Notes: generated from the sequence alone by a model not told the origin. Counted from the stretch's first letter, positions 46,534 through 55,160 are shown. The stretch is DNA of 64,000 nucleotides from Streptomyces echinoruber (GCF_014651135.1 NZ_BMWH01000003.1:1-64000), one strand, 5' to 3'. Numbers and translations are program-made.

Positions 46534-46579
46534 CACGACGCCGGGGCGCCGTCCGTGGGGACGGCGCCCCGGCGTCGTG
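46534..46579. terminator. Bidirectional 21-bp hairpin terminator
   Basis: Arms 46534-46554 and 46559-46579 are perfectly complementary (core GACGCCGGGGCGCCGTCC) with a 4-nt loop. It lies between the convergent hypothetical gene and mrp. Confidence 0.88.
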
Positions 46580-46673
46580 GCTGTGCCGTAGTTGTGCCGT
46601 GGCTGTGTCGGAGCGCGGGTCGTGACCGAGGTGGAACCGGAGCGGAACCCGGGCCGGACCAGGGCCGGAGGGA

Positions 46674-47807
46674 TCAGAACTTGTTCCGCGGGGTGAGCCC
46701 CAGCGACAGTCCCGCCAGGCCCCGCTGCCGTCCCCCCAGCTTCCCCGCGATCGCGCGCAGGGCGGAGCCCGCCGGGGAGTCCGGGTCGGTCAGGACGACC
46801 GGCTTGCCCTCGTCGCCGCCCGCGCGCAGGCGGACGTCGATCGGGATGGCGCCCAGGACGGGGACGTTCGTGCCCGTCGTACGGGTCAGGCCGTCGGCGA
46901 CCAGCCGGCCGCCGCCCGTGCCGAAGACGTCGACCATCTCGCCGCAGTGCGGGCAGGGCAGGCCGGACATGTTCTCGACCACACCGACGATCTTCTGGTG
47001 GGTCTGCACGGCGATCGCGCCGGCCCGCTCGGCGACCTCGGCCGCCGCCTGCTGGGGCGTGGTCACGACGAGGATCTCGGCGTTCGGGATGAGCTGGGCC
47101 ACGGAGATGGCGATGTCGCCGGTGCCGGGCGGCAGGTCGAGGAGCAGGACGTCCAGGTCGCCCCAGTACACGTCGGCCAGGAACTGCTGCAGCGCCCGGT
47201 GCAGCATCGGGCCGCGCCAGACCACCGGCGCGTTGCCCGGGGTGAACATGCCGATGGAGATGACCTTCACGCCGTTCGCCGACGGCGGCATGATCATGTT
47301 CTCGACCTGGGTGGGGCGGCCGTCCACGCCCAGCATGCGCGGCACGCTGTGGCCGTAGATGTCGGCGTCGACGACACCGACCTTCAGGCCGTCGGCCGCC
47401 ATCGCCGCCGCCAGGTTCACGGTCACCGAGGACTTGCCGACGCCGCCCTTGCCGGAGGCGACCGCGTAGACCCGGGTCAGGTTGCCGGGCTTGGCGAAGG
47501 GCACCTCGCGCTCGGCCTGGCCGCCGCGCAGGGCCGCCGCCAGCTCGCGGCGCTGCTCGTCGCTCATCACGTCGAGCGTGACGTCGACGCGGGTGACGCC
47601 CTCGACGCGGGAGACCGCGTCCGTGACGCGCTGGGTGATCGTCTCGCGCAGGGGGCAGCCGGAGACCGTCAGGTACACGGTGACCGCGACCGCACCGTCG
47701 GCGCCGATCTCCACCGATTTGACCATCCCGAGCTCGGTGATGGGCCGATGGATCTCGGGGTCGTTCACCGTCGCCAGTGCTTCGCGCACCGCGTCTTCCG
47801 TAACCAT
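46674..47807 (-). CDS. mrp: Mrp/NBP35-type Fe-S cluster carrier ATPase
   Basis: 377 aa. An N-terminal MIP18-like domain (VREALATVNDPEIHRPITEL) is fused to a P-loop ATPase with deviant Walker A SGKGGVGKSSV, LDLPPGTGD and the Cys pair in MSGLPCPHCGE that binds the bridging cluster. It functions as an Fe-S cluster scaffold or carrier. The ATG at 47807 lacks a ribosome site; TACCAT at 47815-47820 lies 7 nt upstream, suggesting a leaderless mRNA. M. tuberculosis mrp (Rv1229c) is in the same order. Confidence 0.94.
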   Translation of the reverse strand: MVTEDAVREALATVNDPEIHRPITELGMVKSVEIGADGAVAVTVYLTVSGCPLRETITQRVTDAVSRVEGVTRVDVTLDVMSDEQRRELAAALRGGQAEREVPFAKPGNLTRVYAVASGKGGVGKSSVTVNLAAAMAADGLKVGVVDADIYGHSVPRMLGVDGRPTQVENMIMPPSANGVKVISIGMFTPGNAPVVWRGPMLHRALQQFLADVYWGDLDVLLLDLPPGTGDIAISVAQLIPNAEILVVTTPQQAAAEVAERAGAIAVQTHQKIVGVVENMSGLPCPHCGEMVDVFGTGGGRLVADGLTRTTGTNVPVLGAIPIDVRLRAGGDEGKPVVLTDPDSPAGSALRAIAGKLGGRQRGLAGLSLGLTPRNKF

Positions 47808-47850
47808 GAGGACGATGGTACGGCGCCGGGTACGGCCTCCGGGACGTCCG

Positions 47851-48522
47851 TCAGCGGTCGGGTACGTCACGTACGCGCGGACGGTCCGCGGAGACCGCCG
47901 GGAACACGCCGTGCCCCTCGTCGCCCGGCTTGTGCCCGTCGAGCCGCCGCTCCTCCAACTCCTTGACCAGGTCCTGCAGTTCGGAGCGGATCCAGTCCCG
48001 GGTGGCGACCTCGCCCAGGCCCATGCGCAGGGCGGCGATCTCGCGGGTGAGGTACTCGGTGTCGGCGATCTGCCGTTCGTTCTGCTTGCGGTCCTGCTCC
48101 AGGTTGACCCGGTCGCGGTCGTCCTGCCGGTTCTGCGCGAGCAGGATCAGCGGGGCGGCGTAGGAGGCCTGCAGGGACAGCGCCAGGGTCAGGAAGATGA
48201 ACGGGTACTCGTCGAACCGCAGGGGCCGGGGCGCGAGCGTGTTCCAGCCGATCCAGGTGATGACGACGACCGTCATCCAGACGATGAACCGCCCGGTGCC
48301 CAGGAAGCGCGCGATGCGCTCCGACAGCCGCCCAAAGGCCTCCGGGTCCCACTCGGGCAGCAGCCGGCGCCGCGGCGGGCGCGGCTGGTCCAGGCGGGCC
48401 GCGCGCGGCCGGCCGGCGGCGGTGGCCCCGGCCGGGGTGCGCTCCCGGGACGCCGCGAAGGCGCGCTCCCGGTGCGCCGTCGCCGCGCGCCCGCGCACCG
48501 GAGTCTCCCGCTCAGGCGCCAT
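47851..48522 (-). CDS. DUF1003 membrane protein (Rv1231c-like)
   Basis: 223 aa. Two membrane helices (FIVWMTVVVITWIGWNTL and PFIFLTLALSLQASYAAPLILLA) are followed by the conserved DUF1003 segment with RQDDRDRVNLEQDRKQNERQ and a charged C-terminus. The N-terminal ~55 residues are Arg/Ala/Pro-rich. The start ATG at 48522 lies 11 nt inside the end of the MgtE-like gene, so the two are coupled and probably function together. DUF1003 proteins are often linked to divalent cation transport. Confidence 0.88.
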   Translation of the reverse strand: MAPERETPVRGRAATAHRERAFAASRERTPAGATAAGRPRAARLDQPRPPRRRLLPEWDPEAFGRLSERIARFLGTGRFIVWMTVVVITWIGWNTLAPRPLRFDEYPFIFLTLALSLQASYAAPLILLAQNRQDDRDRVNLEQDRKQNERQIADTEYLTREIAALRMGLGEVATRDWIRSELQDLVKELEERRLDGHKPGDEGHGVFPAVSADRPRVRDVPDR

Positions 48523-49837
48523 GGGGAGCCACCCCCTTCCCGGCGCCCTCGGCGTCCCCGGCGTCCGCCGTCTCCCCGTTCGCCTCCAGTTGCAGCTCCG
48601 TCTCCCGCCAGTCGGCGGGCAGCATGTGGTCGAGCACGTCGTCCACGGTCACCGCGCCGAGCAGCGAGCCCGCCTCGTCGACCACGGGCCCGGCCACCAT
48701 GTCGTACGCCGCGAAGAACTGCGCCACCACCGGCAGCGCCGCCTCCGGGCCCAGCGGCTGCAGGTCGGTGTCGACGATGGAGCTGACCAGGGCGTACGGG
48801 GGCTCGCGCAGCAGGCGCTGGAAGTGCACGGTGCCCAGGTACTTGCCGGTCGGCGTCTCGTCGGGCGGGCGGCAGACGTAGACCTGGGCGGCGAGCGCGG
48901 GCGACAGGTCGGGGTTGCGCACGCGGGCCAGCGCGTCGGCGACGGTGGCGTCGGGGCGCAGCACGATCGGCTCGGTGGTCATCAGACCGCCGGCGGTGTG
49001 CTCCTCGTACGACATCAGGCGCCGCATGTCGGCCGCGTCGGCGGGCTGCATGAGCGCCAGCAGCCGCTCCTTGTCCTCCTCCGGCAGCTCGCCGAGCAGG
49101 TCGGCCGCGTCGTCGGGGTCCATGGCCTCCAGGACGTCGGCGGCGCGCTCCTCCTTCAGCTTGCCGAGGATCTCGATCTGGTCGTCCTCGGGAAGCTGCT
49201 CCAGCACGTCGGCGAGACGGTCGTCGTCGAGGGCGGCGGCGACCTCGATGCGCCGCTTGGCGGAGAGGTGGTGCAGGACGTTGGCGAGGTCGACGGGGCG
49301 CAGCTGCTCGAAGGTGGCGAGCAGGCTCTCGGCGCCCTGGCCGTGCTCCTCCAGGGAGAACCCGGTGACGGCGGACCACTCGACGGTGAGCGTCTCGCCC
49401 CTGCGGCGGCGGAAGGCGCCGCGGCCGCCCTTGCGGACGAACACCTTGTCGATCTCCCAGTCGCGGCGGGCCGGAAGCTGGTGCACGGACACGTCCAGGA
49501 CGGTGACCTCCTCGCCGGTCTCCACCAGCGTCACCCGCCGGTCCAGCAGCTCGCCGAAGACGAGCCGCTCGGTGGGCCGCTGCTCGAAGCGCCGGACGTT
49601 GAGCACGCCGGTGGTGATGACCTGCCCGGACTGGACGCCGGTGATCCGGGTCATGGGCAGGAAGATGCGGCGCCGGGTGGCCAGTTCGACGACCAGCCCG
49701 AGCAGCCGGGGCGGTTTGCGCCCGACGCGCAGCATGACGACGAGGTCGCGCACGCGGCCGACCTGGTCGCCGTTCGGGTCGAACACGGCGACCCCGGCAA
49801 GGTGCGAGACGAAGATCCGGGGGGCGCCCGCTGCCAT
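48512..49837 (-). CDS. MgtE-like cytosolic protein (MgtE_N and CBS domains, no channel domain)
   Basis: 441 aa. An N-terminal PRC-barrel-like part (GVAVFDPNGDQVGRVRDLV) leads to the MgtE_N superhelix (LRPVDLANVLHHLSAKRR; ALDDDRLADVLEQLPEDDQ) and two CBS domains (GGLMTTEPIVLRPDATVADA; VDEAGSLLGAVTVDDVLDHM). The transmembrane pore domain of MgtE is absent: there are no long hydrophobic helices. It looks like a magnesium or nucleotide sensor acting on a partner, plausibly the coupled DUF1003 protein. AAAGGAGG is 8 nt before the ATG at 49837 and is directly preceded by two overlapping hairpins. Confidence 0.88.
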   Translation of the reverse strand: MAAGAPRIFVSHLAGVAVFDPNGDQVGRVRDLVVMLRVGRKPPRLLGLVVELATRRRIFLPMTRITGVQSGQVITTGVLNVRRFEQRPTERLVFGELLDRRVTLVETGEEVTVLDVSVHQLPARRDWEIDKVFVRKGGRGAFRRRRGETLTVEWSAVTGFSLEEHGQGAESLLATFEQLRPVDLANVLHHLSAKRRIEVAAALDDDRLADVLEQLPEDDQIEILGKLKEERAADVLEAMDPDDAADLLGELPEEDKERLLALMQPADAADMRRLMSYEEHTAGGLMTTEPIVLRPDATVADALARVRNPDLSPALAAQVYVCRPPDETPTGKYLGTVHFQRLLREPPYALVSSIVDTDLQPLGPEAALPVVAQFFAAYDMVAGPVVDEAGSLLGAVTVDDVLDHMLPADWRETELQLEANGETADAGDAEGAGKGVAPHGA

Positions 49838-49855
49838 GGGATGCGCCTCCTTTGC

Positions 49856-49886
49856 GTACGGCTTGCCGTACCGCTCGCCGCGGTAC
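49856..49886 (-). promoter_or_regulatory. Two overlapping hairpins next to the MgtE-like gene ribosome site
   Basis: GTACGGC-tt-GCCGTAC (49856-49871) and GTACCGC-tcgcc-GCGGTAC (49868-49886) share GTAC and cannot form together. The first abuts the AAAGGAGG ribosome site at 49846-49853. This is the geometry of a mutually exclusive leader switch or a protein operator. Confidence 0.5.
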
Positions 49887-50084
49887 GACGACTGACATTG
49901 ACGTTCTTGTTGCCGCTTATCCCAAATGCCCGCTGGGGTCGGCTTCAGGCTAGCCCGTCTCGATCTCGGGCGTCTCGGCGGGGAGGCCGGAGCGGCCGGC
50001 TCCGCCCGGGGGCCCGCGGCACCGGTACGCTGCCGTACGCCGATCAGGTCCCCCGCCCCGTGTGTGAGAAAGGCAGTTCCGTCC

Positions 50085-50831
50085 GTGACCGTGATCTCGC
50101 TGGGCCGTATCCGCCGGGCCGCGCTGGTGGGCGCGCTGTGCGCACTGGTCGTGACCGGGGCCGGGGGCTGCGGCGGGGAGGACCCGGACGCGGGGACCAA
50201 CGGCGTCGGCAAGCTGCCCGCCGCCAAGATCCAGCAGCGCACCCGGGCCGCCGCCCGCGCCGCGAGCGCGGTGCACCTGTCGGGCAACGTGGTCAGCAAC
50301 GGCCGCACGTACGCACTGGACGTGCGCCTGAAGTCCGGCGGCGGCACCGGGACGGTCACCTCCAAGGGGACGACGTTCGGGCTGCTGCGGATCGGCACGG
50401 AGCTGTACCTGAAGGCCGACGCCGGTTTCTGGAGCCACGCCGACGGCGACGGCTCCGGCGGCGGCACGGCCACGGCGGACAAGCTGGGCGGCAAGTACGT
50501 CAAGGTGCCGCGGCAGGACCCGCAGTACCGGCGCTTCAGCGGTTTCACGGACAAGGACGTCCTCCTCGACGGGTTGCTGACCCTGCACGGCAGGCTCGCC
50601 ACGGACGGTCACCACGAGGAGTCCGGGGTGCGCACCATCCGCATCACCGGCGACCACGGCTCGGGCGGCACGCTCGACGTCTCCCTGGAGGGCAGGCCGT
50701 ACCCGCTGCGCCTGGTGCGGGCGGGCGGCGCGGGCACCCTCCGCTTCTCCGGGTGGGGCGAGGACTTCGCCCTGAAGCAGCCGGCACCCTCGGAGACGGT
50801 CGACTACGGCAGGCAGCTGCCGACGTCGTAG
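50085..50831 (+). CDS. Putative lipoprotein (LppX/LprG-like)
   Basis: 248 aa. Lipoprotein signal (RIRRAALVGALCALVVTGAGGC, Cys29), then a short Gly-rich linker and a domain beginning AAARAASAVHLSGNVVSNGR with repeated beta strands (YALDVRLKSGGGTGTVTSKG; GLLRIGTELYLKAD). This matches the LppX/LprAFG fold of mycobacterial lipid-carrying lipoproteins at low similarity. The GTG start at 50085 has AGAAAGG 12 nt upstream; start choice is uncertain. Confidence 0.78.
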   Translation: MTVISLGRIRRAALVGALCALVVTGAGGCGGEDPDAGTNGVGKLPAAKIQQRTRAAARAASAVHLSGNVVSNGRTYALDVRLKSGGGTGTVTSKGTTFGLLRIGTELYLKADAGFWSHADGDGSGGGTATADKLGGKYVKVPRQDPQYRRFSGFTDKDVLLDGLLTLHGRLATDGHHEESGVRTIRITGDHGSGGTLDVSLEGRPYPLRLVRAGGAGTLRFSGWGEDFALKQPAPSETVDYGRQLPTS

Positions 50832-50844
50832 CGCGCCCGCCGCC

Positions 50845-50990
50845 CGCGGCGCCCGGATCCGCCGTCCGCCGCCCGCGGCGTCCAGATCTGCCCGTTCGCC
50901 GCCTGGCGCCCGGATCCGCCGTCCACCGCCCGCGGCGCCCGGGCCTGCCCGTTCGCCGCCCGGCGCCCGGGCCCGCCGCCCGCCCCCGCG
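50845..50990. repeat. 57-bp imperfect tandem repeat (two copies plus partial)
   Basis: CGGATCCGCCGTCC recurs at 50854 and 50911 with matching downstream sequence (CGCCCGCGGCG, then TGCCCGTTCGCCGCC). A partial third copy follows. The array fills the gap between the lipoprotein and split-barrel genes. Confidence 0.75.
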
Positions 50991-50994
50991 CCCG

Positions 50995-51510
50995 CTACCC
51001 GCGACGGCGTCGCTTCAGCAGCAGCCGGGGCAGCCCCGCCGGGATCGGCTCCCGCGTCGTCGCGGGCGTCGGCGCCGGCGCCTGGGCCAGCGAGTGGTCG
51101 GGCAGCGGCAGGAGCGCGCCGGCCGGCTCCAGGCGCACGATCCGGCACTCGCGGGCCCAGCGCCGCGTCACCGCCTCGCCGTCGGGGGCGTTGAGCCGCT
51201 TGCCCTTCAGCTCCGCGGCCGCCGCCTCCCACTCGGGGGAGTCCGGCGCCAGCGCCACCACGCGCGCCGGCCAGGTGACCAGCCGGCCGCCCTTGTCCTT
51301 GCTGCGCACGGTGACCTCGGCCGCGGCTCCGTCGGTCAGCCCCGGCAGTGGCTGCTCGCCCGGCCCGTCGCCGACCACGCAGGCCGCGCCCTCGTGCCAC
51401 ACGTGCCACAGCGGGCGGGCCGGACCGCCGGCGGGGCCCTTGACCCAGATGAGGCCGGACTTCTTGGTGGCCTCCTCGACGAGGGCCCTCTCGAGCAGTT
51501 CGCTGGTCAT
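50995..51510 (-). CDS. Split-barrel (pyridoxamine oxidase-like) hypothetical protein
   Basis: 171 aa. The start LLERALVEEATKKSGLIWVK and the alternating strands GPARPLWHVWHEGAACVVG and RLVTWPARVVALAPDSPEW resemble the FMN-binding split-barrel fold, and a following helix (EWEAAAAELKGKRLN) fits too. The C-terminus ends in LLLKRRRRG. Cofactor use is not evident. The start ATG has AGG about 8 nt upstream. Neighbouring CorA is transcribed in the same direction. Confidence 0.65.
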   Translation of the reverse strand: MTSELLERALVEEATKKSGLIWVKGPAGGPARPLWHVWHEGAACVVGDGPGEQPLPGLTDGAAAEVTVRSKDKGGRLVTWPARVVALAPDSPEWEAAAAELKGKRLNAPDGEAVTRRWARECRIVRLEPAGALLPLPDHSLAQAPAPTPATTREPIPAGLPRLLLKRRRRG

Positions 51511-51558
51511 GGCAGAAGCCTAGCGACGAAGCCTAGCGACGCGTCCGGCGCGGCCCGC

Positions 51559-52674
51559 TCACAGCCAGCCGTTGCGCTTGAGGGTGCGGTGGATGCCCAG
51601 GCAGATGGCGACCGTGATGCTCATGATCACCGGGTAGCCGTATCTCCAGTGCAGCTCCGGCATGTATTCGAAGTTCATGCCGTACACCCCGCACACCATC
51701 GTCGGCACGGCGATGATCGCCGCCCACGAGGTGATCTTCCGCATGTCCTCGTTCTGCGCGACGGACGCCTGGGCGAGGTTGGCCTGGAGGATGGAGTTCA
51801 GCAGCTCGTCGAAGCCGACGACCTGCTCCTGCACCCGGGCCAGGTGGTCGGCGACGTCCCGGAAGTACTTCTGGATGTCCGGGTCGATCAGCCGCATCGG
51901 CCGCTCGCTGAGCAGCTGCATCGGCCGCACCAGCGGCAGCACCGCCCGCTTGAACTCCAGGATCTCCCGCTTGAGCTGGTAGACGCGGCCGGCGTCGGTG
52001 CCGCGCGGGCTGCCCTTGCGGCCCGGCGAGAACACCTCGGTCTCCACGTCGTCGATGTCGATCTGCAGCGCGTCGGCGACCGCGAGGTAGCCGTCGACGA
52101 CGTGGTCGGCGATCGCGTGCAGCACCGCCGAGGGGCCCTTGGCCAGCAGCTCCGGGTCGTCCTGCAGCCGGTGCCGCAGCCCGCGCAGCGAGCCCTGCCC
52201 GCCGTGCCGCACGGTGATGACGAAGTCCCGGCCGGTGAAGCACATCACCTCGCCGGTCTCCACCACCTCGCTGGTGGCGGTGAGTTCCTCGTGGTCGACG
52301 TAGTGGACGGTCTTGAAGACCGTGAACAGGCTGTCGTCGTAGCGCTCCAGCTTGGGCCGCTGGTGCGCCTGCACGGCGTCCTCCACGGCCAGCGGGTGCA
52401 GCCCGAACTCGCGGGCGATGCCGGCGAATTCGGCCTCGGTCGGCTCGTGCAGGCCGATCCACACGAACCCGCCGTCGCGGCGCACCAGGCGCATCGCCTC
52501 GTGCGGGCCGAGCGGCCGGTCGGCCGCGACGCGCACCCCGTCGCGGTAGACGCCGCAGTCCACGACGGCGGAGGAGGCGGCGTGGTCGCGCGTGGTGTCG
52601 TACGTCCCGGAGTCCTTGTGCGGCGCGGGACGGGACGGGCGGACCACGGCGCGCAGGTCACGGATCATCGACAT
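51559..52674 (-). CDS. corA: CorA-type magnesium/cobalt transporter
   Basis: 371 aa. The long cytoplasmic domain ends in two membrane helices at the C-terminus (ITSWAAIIAVPTMVCGVYGMNF and YGYPVIMSITVAICLGIH). The invariant selectivity motif GMN is in YGMNFEYMPEL. The ATG at 52674 (MSMIRDLRAVV) has AAGGAGCC 4 nt upstream; the 42-codon upstream extension is not conserved in kind. Together with the MgtE-like/DUF1003 pair it gives this region a magnesium theme, as in M. tuberculosis (Rv1231c, Rv1232c, Rv1239c). Confidence 0.94.
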   Translation of the reverse strand: MSMIRDLRAVVRPSRPAPHKDSGTYDTTRDHAASSAVVDCGVYRDGVRVAADRPLGPHEAMRLVRRDGGFVWIGLHEPTEAEFAGIAREFGLHPLAVEDAVQAHQRPKLERYDDSLFTVFKTVHYVDHEELTATSEVVETGEVMCFTGRDFVITVRHGGQGSLRGLRHRLQDDPELLAKGPSAVLHAIADHVVDGYLAVADALQIDIDDVETEVFSPGRKGSPRGTDAGRVYQLKREILEFKRAVLPLVRPMQLLSERPMRLIDPDIQKYFRDVADHLARVQEQVVGFDELLNSILQANLAQASVAQNEDMRKITSWAAIIAVPTMVCGVYGMNFEYMPELHWRYGYPVIMSITVAICLGIHRTLKRNGWL

Positions 52675-53249
52675 GGCAGGCTCCTTCGCAACGGGCAACG
52701 AAAGGCCCCTGCGACGGCTGGAACTGCCCGGAATGGGGACGTATCTCACGTCATCTCGTGCAAGATGTTTGGCACGTCCGCAAATCGGGGAGCACCGCAC
52801 CGTCGCGGTGGCGTGCTTCGCTGCTGACTCGGATCAGGCAGATCAGGCAGATCAGGCAGGCGAAACGAAGTGCTCTTCCGTGGCACCGACTTTCACGGGC
52901 GTCGGCACGTGTGCGAGAGGTGGCAGCCAGCTGGAGTGAGGAGAACCGGACGGAGCCGGTACAGCCGGAGCAGCTACGTCAGCGGCCGGAAGAGCGGGTG
53001 GTACTGCACGGTCGACTTCGATCCATAACAGCCCCACCTCCTCCGGCCGGTCCCTCGTGAGGGACGTTCCCAACCCCGCCACCGGTTCCTCTGGTGCGGG
53101 TTCCCCCGCGGGGGAGATTCACGTCTCGGGTCCCGGGGACTCGAAGGCGTGCTTCTGCATGCCGTCCCCAACCACCGGCTCAGAGTAGCAGCCGCCGGAC
53201 ATGTCAAGGCGCCGCTTTGCCCGGTGCTGACGAGATCTATGCTCGCCGC
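52675..53249. other. Divergent intergenic region between corA and the SUFU gene, 575 bp
   Basis: It contains a 9-bp repeat GATCAGGCA three times at 52832-52858, a palindrome GTCCCTCgtGAGGGAC at 53050-53065, and a possible leader ORF on the minus strand (52979-53026) with a strong ribosome site. The right end carries the SUFU promoter (TATGCT at 53238-53243). No full-length gene is supported. Confidence 0.5.
52979..53026 (-). CDS. Possible 15-aa leader peptide upstream of corA
   Basis: ATG at 53026, stop at 52979: MDRSRPCSTTRSSGR. It has an excellent GGAGGAGG site 10 nt upstream (53037-53044) and a palindrome just above. It lies 305 bp before corA on the same strand, so if transcribed with corA it could act as a regulatory leader. 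Such short frames arise by chance; the ribosome site is the only positive evidence. Confidence 0.3.
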   Translation of the reverse strand: MDRSRPCSTTRSSGR

Positions 53250-53834
53250 ATGGCAGATGTTCTCCCTCTGGTCGAGGCCCGGTTGCGTACCGCGCTGGGC
53301 GAGCCCGACGCGCGCGCCGCGGTCACCTTCCTCGGCGCCGACCGCATCGAGGTGCTGCGCTTCCGTGAGGGGGACGTCGTGCGCTACGCCACGCTCGGCA
53401 TGTCCGCGCACCCCATGACCGATCCCGCGGCGATGGTCGCCGACCCGGTCCGGGGACCGCGCGCCGAGCTGGTCCTCTCGGTGCGCGCGGGTGTCGCCGA
53501 CACCGACAAGGTGCTGCGCCCGCTCGCCGTGCTCGCCGCCTCCCCGCAGGTCGAGGGCGTGGTCGTGGTCCCCGGCGCCGCCCTGGACGTGGGCGGGCCG
53601 CTGTGGCCCGGGGCGCCCTTCACCTCCGTGCTGGTCGCCGAGCCCGGGGGCCTGGTGGCGGACCTGGAGCTCGACGCGCCGCTGGAGCCGGTGCGCTTCC
53701 TGCCGCTGCTGCCGATGACCCCCAACGAGGCCGCCTGGAAGCGGGTGCACGGCGCCCAGGCCCTGCGGGAGCGCTGGCTCACGCACGGAACGGACCTGCG
53801 GGACCCCGCCCGCCGGTCCGTTCCGCTGGACTGA
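53250..53834 (+). CDS. SUFU (suppressor of fused) domain protein
   Basis: 194 aa. The pattern of the bacterial SUFU-like family is clear: IEVLRFREGDVVRYATLGMSAHPM, PRAELVLSVRAG, LRPLAVLAASPQVEGVVVVPG and FLPLLPMTPNEAAWKRVHGAQAL. Bacterial members are often antitoxin/immunity-like or of unknown role. No Shine-Dalgarno; TATGCT at 53238-53243 is 6 nt before the ATG, indicating a leaderless mRNA. Confidence 0.88.
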   Translation: MADVLPLVEARLRTALGEPDARAAVTFLGADRIEVLRFREGDVVRYATLGMSAHPMTDPAAMVADPVRGPRAELVLSVRAGVADTDKVLRPLAVLAASPQVEGVVVVPGAALDVGGPLWPGAPFTSVLVAEPGGLVADLELDAPLEPVRFLPLLPMTPNEAAWKRVHGAQALRERWLTHGTDLRDPARRSVPLD

Positions 53835-53951
53835 CCCACTGGACTGACCCACTGGGCCGGCCCATCGGACCGGCCCGCCCGGCGCCTCGGTGAGCAAACT
53901 CACGCCGCGCGCGGGTCGTCCGGGTCACCCGGGCCTCCCGGGCCGGCCGGA

Positions 53952-55154
53952 TCACCCGGCGAAGACCGAGACGCTGTCCTCGACCGCGTGCCGCGTCTCC
54001 GGCTCGGCCGCCTCCCGCGTGAGTGCCCGGCGCCGTACGACGACGATGAGCGCGCCCACCAGCGCGGTGACCGCCGCCACCACGAACGGGACGTGGAGGT
54101 CGGTCCACTCCTCGATCTTCGGCGCGCAGTAGGGCGCGGCCGCCGCCGCGAACCAGCGCACGAAGTTGTAGCCCGCGCTCGCCACCGGTCGCGGAGCGTC
54201 GGAGACGCCGAGGGCCAGCTCGGTGTAGACGGTGTTGTTCACGCCGATCAGCGCGCCGGAGACGATCGTGCAGACCACGGCCGTGGTGTGGTCGCCGTAG
54301 CCGAGGACGAGGACGTCGGCGGCGAGCAGCACCAGCGAGCCGCCCAGCACCGGCAGCGAGCCGAACCGCTCCTGCAGGCGCGGCGCGATGACCACGGAGA
54401 ACAGGGCCAGCAGCACGCCCCAGGCGAAGAAGACGGCGCCGGAGCGGTAGGGGGTCATGTTCAGCACGAACGGCGTGAAGGCCAGCACGGTGAAGAACGT
54501 GTAGTTGTAGAAGAACGCCGAGGCCGCGGCCGAGGCGAGTCCGCCGTGGCCGAGCGCCCGGATCGGGTCGAGCAGCGAGGTCCGGCGCGCGGGCCTCGGC
54601 TGCTCCCTCAGGAACGCGGTGATGCACAGGAAGCCGACCGCCATCAGCGTGGCCGTGCCGAAGAAGGGGTAGCGCCAGCTGAGGTCGCCGAGCACCGCGC
54701 CCAGCAGCGGGCCGCACGCCATGCCGAGGCCGAGGGCGGATTCGTACAGCAGGATCGCCGCCGCGCTGCCCCCGGCCGCCGCGCCGACGATGACGGCGAG
54801 GGCGGTGGAGACGAACAGCGCGTTGCCCAGGCCCCAGCCGGCCCGGAAGCCGACGAGCTCGCCGACCGAGTCGGAGGTGCCGGCGAGCCCGGCGAAGACC
54901 ACGACCAGCGCCAGGCCGCACAGCAGCGTCCTGCGGCCGCCGATGCGGCTGGAGACGAAGCCGGTGACCAGCATCGCCACGGCGGTGATCAGGAAGTAGG
55001 AGGTGAACAGCAGCGAGACCTGGCTCGGGGTGGCGTCCAGGCCCGTGGCGATGGAGGGCAGGATCGGGTCGACGAGGCCGATGCCCATGAAGGCGACGAC
55101 GCAGGCCCCGGCGGTGGCCCAGACCGCCTTCGGTTGCCGAAGAATGGTTGCCAT
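53952..55154 (-). CDS. MFS drug/metabolite exporter
   Basis: 400 aa with 12 predicted helices, major facilitator superfamily. The first loop has the family motif FVSSRIGGRRTLLCGLALVV (motif A, G-x-x-x-D/S-R-x-G-R-R). The motif-C-like ALGLGMACGPLLGAVLG in helix 5 is typical of proton-driven antiporters. The ATG at 55154 gives MATILRQPK; a GTG two codons earlier is less likely. There is no ribosome site: TAATAT ends 6 nt before the ATG, so the mRNA is probably leaderless. An inverted repeat sits between its -35 and -10. Confidence 0.9.
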   Translation of the reverse strand: MATILRQPKAVWATAGACVVAFMGIGLVDPILPSIATGLDATPSQVSLLFTSYFLITAVAMLVTGFVSSRIGGRRTLLCGLALVVVFAGLAGTSDSVGELVGFRAGWGLGNALFVSTALAVIVGAAAGGSAAAILLYESALGLGMACGPLLGAVLGDLSWRYPFFGTATLMAVGFLCITAFLREQPRPARRTSLLDPIRALGHGGLASAAASAFFYNYTFFTVLAFTPFVLNMTPYRSGAVFFAWGVLLALFSVVIAPRLQERFGSLPVLGGSLVLLAADVLVLGYGDHTTAVVCTIVSGALIGVNNTVYTELALGVSDAPRPVASAGYNFVRWFAAAAAPYCAPKIEEWTDLHVPFVVAAVTALVGALIVVVRRRALTREAAEPETRHAVEDSVSVFAG

Positions 55155-55160
55155 ATACAC

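Noticed and set aside
53080..53215. tRNA-like sequence (TTCGAGTCC) upstream of the SUFU gene
   Set aside because: The flanking bases do not form T-stem, anticodon stem or acceptor stem.
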